The position numbers and the translations under genes are program-made. 5,028 nucleotides of DNA from Clostridia bacterium (GTDB taxonomy: Bacteria > Bacillota > Clostridia > UMGS1883): the NCBI GenBank assembly GCA_900768005.1, contig CAAGBE010000096.1:1-5028 (forward strand), read 5' to 3'. Under the pieces are notes generated by a model that had not been told where the DNA came from, did not search any database, and was given only the letters and a program-made list of their open reading frames with translations. Of this stretch, positions 1-5,028 are shown one piece after another (the stretch's first letter is position 1; every line of letters begins with the position of its first letter).

Positions 1-1377
1 AAGGAAATTGCAATCGAAAAAGTAAGAGCAGCTCTTGATACAGATGACAAGAACGTTCGTGAAGAAAACCTTAAGGTAGTTTACGAATTTGTTCACGGTG
101 AACTCGATGAAAAGTTCCCCGAAATGGAATCTTTGCTTGACGAAGCTCTTTATAAACTCCAGAAGTATGTTGTTCGTCGCTGGATTCTTGACGACGGAAA
201 GAGAGTTGACGGACGTGGTCTTAACGACATCCGTCCCCTCGCATCCGAGGTTGGTCTTCTTCCCCGTACACACGGAAGCGGTATGTTCACACGCGGACAG
301 ACGCAGGTACTTACAACCTGTACTCTTGGTATGGTTTCCGAGGAACAGCTTCTTGACGGTATAGATGACGAAGAAACAAAGAGATATATGCACCACTACA
401 ATTTCCCCTCCTACTCCGTTGGCGAAACAAGAGCAAGCCGCGGTCCGGGAAGAAGAGAAATCGGTCACGGTGCACTTGCTGAAAAGGCTCTCGTACCCGT
501 TATCCCCTCAACAGATGAATTCCCCTATACACTCCGTCTTGTATCCGAGGTTCTTTCCTCCAACGGTTCTACCTCTCAGGGTAGTATCTGCGGAAGCACA
601 CTTGCACTTATGGATGCAGGCGTTCCGATTAAGGCACCCGTTGCAGGTATCTCCTGCGGTCTTGTAACTGAGGGCGACCATTACATCACAATGGTTGACA
701 TTCAGGGACTTGAAGACTTCTTCGGTGATATGGACTTCAAGGTAGCAGGTACAAAAGACGGTATCACAGCTATTCAGGTTGACATCAAGATTGACGGTCT
801 TACACCCGAAATCATTCGTGAAGCTTTAGAGAAGACAAGAGAAGCAAGAATCAAGATTCTTGACGAATGTATGCTTCCCTGCATTTCTGAGCCCCGTCGT
901 GAGCTTTCCAAGTACGCTCCCAAGATTATCTCCACAACAATCGACCCTGATAAGATTCGTGAAGTTATCGGCAGCGGCGGTAAAGTTATTCAGAAAATTG
1001 TTGCTGAAACAGGCGTTAAGATTGACATTGAAGACGACGGTACAGTATTCTTTGCAACAACAGACGGTGAAGCTGCCCAGAAGGCACTTCGTATCGTTCG
1101 CGGTATTGCCGGTGACGTTGAAATCGGTGACATCTTCAGCGCAACTGTTACAAAGATTATGGAATTTGGTGCATTTGTTGAATATCTTCCCGGTAAGGAA
1201 GGTCTTGTTCACATCAGCAAATTAGACACCAAGAGAGTTGAAAAGGTTACAGACATTGTAAATGTAGGCGACCAGATAAACGTTATGCTTGTAGAGGTTG
1301 ACCGTATGGGACGCTACAACTTCTCAAGAAAAGATGCTATCCTCGCAGCAGAAGCAGACGCAGCAGAAGAAGAATAA
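1..1377 (+). CDS. pnp: Polynucleotide phosphorylase (PNPase), 5'-truncated by the window edge
   Basis: PNPase degrades RNA 3' to 5' by phosphorolysis, releasing nucleoside diphosphates; it acts in the cytoplasm as a ring-shaped trimer. The reading frame is open from base 1, so the gene starts outside the window. The 458 visible residues compare with about 700 for the family, so the first RNase PH domain is missing from view. In visible numbering, residues 1-60 are the end of the helical linker. The second RNase PH core covers about 68-300, with RTHGSGMFTRGQTQ at 89-102, the SNGSTSQGS phosphate loop near 187-195, and the metal site EDFFGDMDFK at 238-247 (matching E. coli D486, D492 and K494). 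A KH domain follows with GSGG at 324-327, then an S1 domain at about 373-445 and an acidic tail ending in EEE. The ATG at base 124 is an internal Met, not the start. A terminator begins six bases after the stop. Confidence 0.97.
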   Translation, partial: KEIAIEKVRAALDTDDKNVREENLKVVYEFVHGELDEKFPEMESLLDEALYKLQKYVVRRWILDDGKRVDGRGLNDIRPLASEVGLLPRTHGSGMFTRGQTQVLTTCTLGMVSEEQLLDGIDDEETKRYMHHYNFPSYSVGETRASRGPGRREIGHGALAEKALVPVIPSTDEFPYTLRLVSEVLSSNGSTSQGSICGSTLALMDAGVPIKAPVAGISCGLVTEGDHYITMVDIQGLEDFFGDMDFKVAGTKDGITAIQVDIKIDGLTPEIIREALEKTREARIKILDECMLPCISEPRRELSKYAPKIISTTIDPDKIREVIGSGGKVIQKIVAETGVKIDIEDDGTVFFATTDGEAAQKALRIVRGIAGDVEIGDIFSATVTKIMEFGAFVEYLPGKEGLVHISKLDTKRVEKVTDIVNVGDQINVMLVEVDRMGRYNFSRKDAILAAEADAAEEE

Positions 1378-1383
1378 GTAATA

Positions 1384-1420
1384 AAACGGAGTGTCCCACG
1401 GACACTCCGTTTGTGTTTTC
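1384..1420 (+). terminator. Rho-independent terminator of pnp
   Basis: A perfect 13-bp stem pairs 1384-1396 (AAACGGAGTGTCC) with 1400-1412 (GGACACTCCGTTT) around the 3-base loop CAC. A T-rich tail (GTGTTTTC) follows. It sits directly behind the pnp stop codon and should end the pnp transcript, separating it from murF. Its outer ten base pairs are identical to those of the hairpin behind murF. Confidence 0.9.
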
Positions 1421-1478
1421 AAGTATTAAGCCACTTTATAGAGCATATTCTTTATAAAAGGATTGCCAGAAACATTGT
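1411..1478 (+). promoter_or_regulatory. Probable murF promoter region (weak motif match)
   Basis: The spacer between the pnp terminator and the murF ribosome binding site is AT-rich and is the only place left for a murF promoter if the terminator is efficient. The best -10-like hexamer is TATAAA at 1453-1458, a five-of-six match to TATAAT, but no good -35 box lies 16-18 bases upstream of it. TTGTGT (1411-1416) with TTTATA (1435-1440), 18 bases apart, is an alternative with weaker matches. The location is inferred mainly from the terminator; no exact start site is claimed. Confidence 0.25.
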
Positions 1479-1483
1479 GGAGG
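1479..1483 (+). promoter_or_regulatory. Ribosome binding site of murF
   Basis: GGAGG lies seven bases upstream of the ATG at 1491. This is a strong Shine-Dalgarno sequence at ideal spacing and fixes the murF start. Confidence 0.88.
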
Positions 1484-1490
1484 TATTATT

Positions 1491-2849
1491 ATGACCACAA
1501 AAATTGATTTTACCATAAGAGAAATATTGGCGGCAACAAAGGGTATTTTCACAGGGGACTGCACCCTGCTTGACCAAAAGATTACCACCACGGTAATTGA
1601 CAGCAGAAAGGCAGGTCCGGGAAGCCTTTTCATTGCTATTAAGGGTGAAAAGACAGACGGCTACAACTACATTCCCTCTGCTGTGGAAAAAGGTGCTCTT
1701 TGTGTCGTTACTGACCGTGCTTATGACGATTACCCCTGCGTAGTCGTAAACGACCCCGTGAAGGCACTTCAGGACATTGCCCGTGCATACAGGAAGAAGC
1801 TTAATATTACCGTTATCGGTATTACAGGCAGCGTGGGAAAAACTACCACAAAGGAAATTGTCGCTTCCGTTCTGTGCCAGAAATACAAGGTTATAAAAAC
1901 GGAGGGCAATTTCAACAACGGATTGGGGCTTCCCCTCACAATTATGTCGATTCTTCCCGATACAGAAATTGCCGTAGTTGAAATGGGGATGAATCATTTT
2001 GGGGAAATGAAGCTTCTTTCCTCTATCGCTCTTCCCAATATGTGTATTATGACAAATATCGGCATATCCCATATCGAAAACTTAGGTTCAAGAGAAAATA
2101 TCCTGAAAGCAAAAAGCGAGATTTTCGAGTATATGAGCAGAACTTCTCGCTGTATTTTAAATGGTGATGACGACCTTTTAAGAACTCTTGACAGACCTAA
2201 CCGCTGTGATTACGGCTTTGATTCCGGCAATGACATTTACATAGAATCTTTTTACGAACACGGCTTTGACGGAACGGACTTTGTTGCGCTGATGTTCGGT
2301 GAGAGGTATCCCTGCCATATTTCAGTTCCCGGCAGACACGTTCTTTTTGCGGCAATGGCAGCAATGGCGGCAGGAAGCTGGCTTGGGCTTACCCACAGTC
2401 AGATTGAGGATGGTATTTCCACCGCAAAATCCTTAAGCGGTAGGACAAATATAATAAAAGCTTCCCGCTACACCCTTATTGACGACTGCTACAATGCGGC
2501 ACCCCAGTCAATGATGAGCGGTATTGACCTGCTCACCAAAACTGACGGCTATCCCAGAAGCGTTTCAATTTTTGGTGATATGGGAGAGCTTGGCGCTGAT
2601 GAAAAATATCTTCACAGAAGTGTTGGCGAATATGCCGCAAAGAGTAAGGTTGACCTGCTTATAGCAATTGGAGAGCTTTCTAAAAACATCTACACAGGAT
2701 GCGTGGAAAAGGGCGGCAATGCACTATGGTTTGCCACCAAGGAGGAGTTCCTCCAGAAAGCAGACGGAATTTTAAAAGACGGTGATGCAATTTTAATAAA
2801 GGCATCTCATTTTATGGATTTCCCGAAAATCGTTGAAGCATTGAAATAA
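1491..2849 (+). CDS. murF: UDP-N-acetylmuramoyl-tripeptide--D-alanyl-D-alanine ligase (MurF)
   Basis: MurF uses ATP to join D-Ala-D-Ala to the UDP-MurNAc-tripeptide, the last cytoplasmic step in making the peptidoglycan precursor. The 452-residue length is normal for the family and the gene is complete. The N-terminal substrate domain carries DSRKAGPGSLFIAIKG at 37-52. The central ATPase domain has the P-loop GITGSVGKTTTKE at 110-122, NNGLGLPLT at 142-150, EMGMNHFGEM at 164-173 (metal-binding Glu), TNIGISHIENLGS at 188-200, and AKSEIF at 207-212, whose Lys is the position expected to be carbamylated. The C-terminal domain begins near 318 with SGRTN, then DDCYNAAPQSM at 331-341, FGDMGELG at 361-368 and KASHFMDF at 437-444. 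Two spots differ slightly from textbook MurF: YNAAP for YNANP and KASH for KGSR. The start is set by the GGAGG site. It is flanked by terminators, so it is likely monocistronic. Confidence 0.95.
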   Translation: MTTKIDFTIREILAATKGIFTGDCTLLDQKITTTVIDSRKAGPGSLFIAIKGEKTDGYNYIPSAVEKGALCVVTDRAYDDYPCVVVNDPVKALQDIARAYRKKLNITVIGITGSVGKTTTKEIVASVLCQKYKVIKTEGNFNNGLGLPLTIMSILPDTEIAVVEMGMNHFGEMKLLSSIALPNMCIMTNIGISHIENLGSRENILKAKSEIFEYMSRTSRCILNGDDDLLRTLDRPNRCDYGFDSGNDIYIESFYEHGFDGTDFVALMFGERYPCHISVPGRHVLFAAMAAMAAGSWLGLTHSQIEDGISTAKSLSGRTNIIKASRYTLIDDCYNAAPQSMMSGIDLLTKTDGYPRSVSIFGDMGELGADEKYLHRSVGEYAAKSKVDLLIAIGELSKNIYTGCVEKGGNALWFATKEEFLQKADGILKDGDAILIKASHFMDFPKIVEALK

Positions 2850-2887
2850 AAAACGGAGTGAAAACATAGTTTTCACTCCGTTTTTTT
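2848..2887. terminator. Bidirectional terminator between murF and the convergent membrane-protein gene
   Basis: An 18-bp perfect stem pairs 2848-2865 with 2869-2886 around the loop ATA. The GC-containing part is CGGAGTGAAAAC / GTTTTCACTCCG, flanked by an A tract on the left and a T tract (2881-2887) on the right. Read on the plus strand it follows the murF stop, overlapping its last two bases. Read on the minus strand it begins just past the TAA at 2892-2890 and also ends in a T run. One hairpin can therefore serve both convergent genes. Confidence 0.9.
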
Positions 2888-2889
2888 AT

Positions 2890-3942
2890 TTAAACCTTTA
2901 GCGGTCTTGCCGCTGCACCGTCAAGTTTTCTGATATGCCTGCGAAGAATCCTCTTCCTTGACATTCTGAAAGCCTTGCTTCTGTACTCAATTCTTGCTTC
3001 AAGCTCTTTTCTCTTATATTTTTTACACATCAGCCCCGAGAAAAGAAGAAAAGCCACTATGCACAGATGAACGAATGCCGTTGAGTATATGTAGGGAAGC
3101 TTTCCTATAATTTCAACGCCTTCAAAATATTTCATATTGAAAATCTGCATAGGCATTGCAACCGCATAAATGAGACGGCTGATTTCCGAAATTGACATCC
3201 ATATAAGTGAGATTGCTGCAAAAATCGCATATGCAAATATACTCAGCATACAGTAATCTGAAAAGCGTGCAAATACAGAATAATACAACTGTTGTTTCCG
3301 CATAAGAAGTGCTATAAAAATCACAAAGGATACTATTGTACAGACAAATCGCACAAAATCCAAGTAATTTTGAGGTACTATGCTATCCAGAACAAATTTC
3401 TTGATAAGATAAATCGGAAGTGACGATACAACGGAAATCATAACCGTTATCAACGCTCTCTTTGTAATCTCGTCCGCCATACGTGGAAATCTCGAAAACC
3501 TACACAGCTCAACCATGGAAAGTAGCACCGAGAAAGCCACTGCAAAAATCGTACACGCCAATTTTAAGGAATCCGTACCCTGTACAAATGCTCTGAATAT
3601 GGCAAATACGGAAAGTGCCACAAATGCACCGAATATCAGCTTGGAGAAAAATACCATATAAATGTATTTTGGAGAAATGGTGATTTTCTTTTTTTCCGCA
3701 GGCACTGCACGGTAGGATTTTCGCTTCCTTTTTGTGGGGTTTTCCTTGTCGTGAGTTATGACATTGATTTTATGTATGGGTTTTTTAAGCAGCAGGGAAT
3801 GAACAAATGCAACAGGAAACAGAAAAATCCCATAAATATACCACCTTGAAAAACGGTGTTCCTTTCCTGCCGCTATAATGCCCGGAACAAATGCCGCCAA
3901 AAGAACTGCAAGCGTTCCATATGCAAGACGATATGCTGACAT
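2890..3942 (-). CDS. Uncharacterised multipass (about 8 TM) membrane protein
   Basis: I do not recognise the family and assign no function. The 350-residue product has eight clear hydrophobic segments at about 8-26, 35-53, 96-119, 126-146, 163-182, 196-214, 231-251 and 285-305. The loops after TM2 (53-92, very rich in Lys/Arg), TM4 and TM6 and the 45-residue C-terminal tail (about a third Lys/Arg) are all basic. This fits a positive-inside model with both ends in the cytoplasm. The TM7-TM8 loop (about 252-284) would be outside and contains another mildly hydrophobic stretch. No catalytic motif, transporter signature or cysteine pattern is evident. The start at 3942 is preferred over the ATG at 3948 because AGGGGG lies seven bases before it but only one base before the other. 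It lies 34 bases after proS with no terminator between, so it is probably read with proS. It could be a transporter-like or envelope protein, but nothing in the sequence decides. Confidence 0.82.
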   Translation of the reverse strand: MSAYRLAYGTLAVLLAAFVPGIIAAGKEHRFSRWYIYGIFLFPVAFVHSLLLKKPIHKINVITHDKENPTKRKRKSYRAVPAEKKKITISPKYIYMVFFSKLIFGAFVALSVFAIFRAFVQGTDSLKLACTIFAVAFSVLLSMVELCRFSRFPRMADEITKRALITVMISVVSSLPIYLIKKFVLDSIVPQNYLDFVRFVCTIVSFVIFIALLMRKQQLYYSVFARFSDYCMLSIFAYAIFAAISLIWMSISEISRLIYAVAMPMQIFNMKYFEGVEIIGKLPYIYSTAFVHLCIVAFLLFSGLMCKKYKRKELEARIEYRSKAFRMSRKRILRRHIRKLDGAAARPLKV

Positions 3943-3949
3943 CTTCATT

Positions 3950-3955
3950 CCCCCT
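3950..3955 (-). promoter_or_regulatory. Ribosome binding site choosing between two in-frame ATGs
   Basis: On the minus strand, AGGGGG (part of AAAAGGGGG) is followed by AATGAAGATG. It is one base from the first ATG (3948), too close for initiation, and seven bases from the second ATG (3942), which is ideal. The second ATG is therefore the likelier start of the membrane-protein gene. Confidence 0.6.
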
Positions 3956-3976
3956 TTTCTTTCGTATCATTAAAAA

Positions 3977-5028
3977 TTAATATGCTCTGCCCCAGTAAAC
4001 CATTGTCTTTGCTTTCTTACCGCAGCAAACACAGGTTTCGCCCAGGTTTTCCTGCTGGAAGGGCATACAGCGTGCTGTCGCACCCGTGTCTTCCTTAATC
4101 TTGTTTTCGCACGCTTCATCACCGCACCACATAGATTTTACAAAGCCGGGCTTTGTTTCCACAATTTCCTTAAAGGAATCGTAATCGGTGGCGGTATAGG
4201 TATGCTCGTTACGATGTTCAAGAGCTTTATTGAAGAGGTTATTCTGAATATCCTCGAGAAGCTTTGCAATCGTTTCCTCGATACCGTCAAGGGATGCGCT
4301 GATTTTTTCACCCGTGTCACGTCTTACCAGTACACAGCTGTTATTTTCAATATCCTTGGGACCGATTTCAAGTCTTACGGGGATACCCTTCATTTCATAT
4401 TCTGCAAACTTCCAGCCAGGAGTCTTATCTGAAAGGTCAATGTCTGCGCGAAGAGTCTTTTTAAGCATATCGCAAAGCTCTGTTGCCTTTTCCTTAACGC
4501 CCTCTTTATGCATTGCAATGGGCACAATCATAACCTGCTTGGGAGCAATGCGGGGCGGAAGTACAAGACCGCTGTTGTCACCGTGCACCATAATTAGTGC
4601 ACCAATAAGACGGGTTGTAACACCCCATGATGTCTGGAACACGTGCTGGAGCTTGTTATCCTTGTCGGAATACTGAATACCGAACGCCTTTGCAAAGCCG
4701 TCACCGAAGTTGTGGCTTGTACCTGACTGAAGTGCCTTTCCGTCGTGCATAAGGCTTTCGATAGTATATGTTGCAACTGCACCTGCAAACTTTTCCTTGT
4801 CAGTCTTTCTGCCCTTAACAACGGGGATTGCAAGGTACTGTTCACAGAAATCTGCGTACACATTAAGCATACGGATTGTTTCTTCCTGTGCTTCTTCTGC
4901 TGTTGCGTGTGCTGTATGACCCTCCTGCCACAAGAATTCCATACTGCGCAGAAATGGACGGGTTGTTTTCTCCCATCTTACAACACTGCACCACTGGTTA
5001 TAAAGCTTGGGCAGGTCACGGTGTGACT
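3977..5028 (-). CDS. proS: Prolyl-tRNA synthetase, archaeal/eukaryotic-like type 3, 5'-truncated by the window edge
   Basis: ProRS charges tRNA-Pro with proline in the cytoplasm. The frame stays open to the right edge, so the N-terminal part lies outside. About 349 residues are visible of roughly 480 usual for this type. The ATG at 4942 is internal: SHRDLPKLYNQW and TTRPFLRSMEFLWQEGHTAH (class II motif 2) run across it. In numbering from that Met, the proline-site stretch ALQSGTSHNFGDGFAKAFG is at 70-88, motif 3 (GLVLPPRIAP) at 125-134, the anticodon-binding domain at about 135-235 with GIPVRLEIGPKDIE at 186-199, and the C-terminal zinc domain at 270-321. Its Cys at 273, 278, 304 and 307 have the spacing of the Thermus ProRS zinc ligands. 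It ends in GRAY, the usual C-terminal Tyr. This type lacks the editing insert of E. coli-type ProRS. The downstream membrane gene follows after 34 bases. Confidence 0.96.
   Translation of the reverse strand, partial: SHRDLPKLYNQWCSVVRWEKTTRPFLRSMEFLWQEGHTAHATAEEAQEETIRMLNVYADFCEQYLAIPVVKGRKTDKEKFAGAVATYTIESLMHDGKALQSGTSHNFGDGFAKAFGIQYSDKDNKLQHVFQTSWGVTTRLIGALIMVHGDNSGLVLPPRIAPKQVMIVPIAMHKEGVKEKATELCDMLKKTLRADIDLSDKTPGWKFAEYEMKGIPVRLEIGPKDIENNSCVLVRRDTGEKISASLDGIEETIAKLLEDIQNNLFNKALEHRNEHTYTATDYDSFKEIVETKPGFVKSMWCGDEACENKIKEDTGATARCMPFQQENLGETCVCCGKKAKTMVYWGRAY

Noticed and set aside
413..420. ACTCCGTT within pnp, resembling the shared terminator core
   Set aside because: It is an isolated 8-base match in coding sequence with no inverted partner nearby, so chance is sufficient explanation.
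826..1212. A 128-codon open frame on the minus strand opposite the pnp KH/S1 region
   Set aside because: The product is a low-complexity mix of Asn, Cys and Phe, as expected from reading pnp codons backwards. The pnp frame here has unmistakable KH and S1 motifs.
124..1377. Treating the ATG at 124 as the start of pnp
   Set aside because: The frame is open upstream to base 1 and encodes the PNPase linker region, with no ribosome binding site before 124. The gene is cut by the window edge.
1452..2072. A 206-codon open frame on the minus strand opposite murF
   Set aside because: It lies wholly within a well-supported murF coding sequence, its product is Cys-, His- and Asn-rich without any domain, and it has no distinct upstream context. 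It is a shadow of murF codon usage.
3785..3970. A 61-codon minus-strand frame between proS and the membrane gene
   Set aside because: It has no ribosome binding site before its ATG at 3970 and overlaps the membrane-protein frame, whose hydrophobic coding pattern explains it as an out-of-frame shadow.
3977..4942. Treating the ATG at 4942 as the start of proS
   Set aside because: It falls inside class II motif 2. The frame continues to the window edge with conserved ProRS residues (RDLPKLYNQW).

Overview
The window reads as ordinary chromosome from a low-to-mid GC Gram-positive bacterium. It is most likely a gut-type Clostridia member (Oscillospiraceae/Ruminococcaceae-like). The support is a Firmicutes-style PNPase, an archaeal/eukaryotic-type (type 3) prolyl-tRNA synthetase, a canonical GGAGG ribosome binding site, and compact perfect-stem terminators directly behind stop codons. 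The genus is inference; no rRNA or other decisive marker is present.

Layout. Two genes run rightward: the 3' two thirds of pnp (1-1377, cut by the left edge) and a complete murF (1491-2849). They are separated by a strong rho-independent terminator, so murF probably has its own promoter in the AT-rich 70 bases before its ribosome binding site. Two genes run leftward from the right edge: the 3' part of proS (5028-3977, cut by the right edge) and, 34 bases downstream, an unrecognised 350-residue membrane protein gene (3942-2890) that is probably co-transcribed with proS. The two convergent units meet at a single long hairpin (2848-2887) with A/T tracts on both sides, which can terminate both.

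Function. Three of the four genes are core housekeeping functions: RNA decay (PNPase), the last cytoplasmic step of peptidoglycan precursor synthesis (MurF), and charging of tRNA-Pro (ProRS). They do not form a pathway together. The fourth encodes a multipass membrane protein with a clean eight-helix, positive-inside topology and no recognised family.

Points of interest. I see no mobile element, CRISPR array, RNA gene or defence system, and no evidence of a new multi-gene system. Two things deserve a second look. The pnp and murF terminators share an identical 10-base stem core (AAACGGAGTG / CACTCCGTTT) but have different inner stems and loops, which suggests a recurring terminator motif. The other is the uncharacterised membrane protein behind proS.
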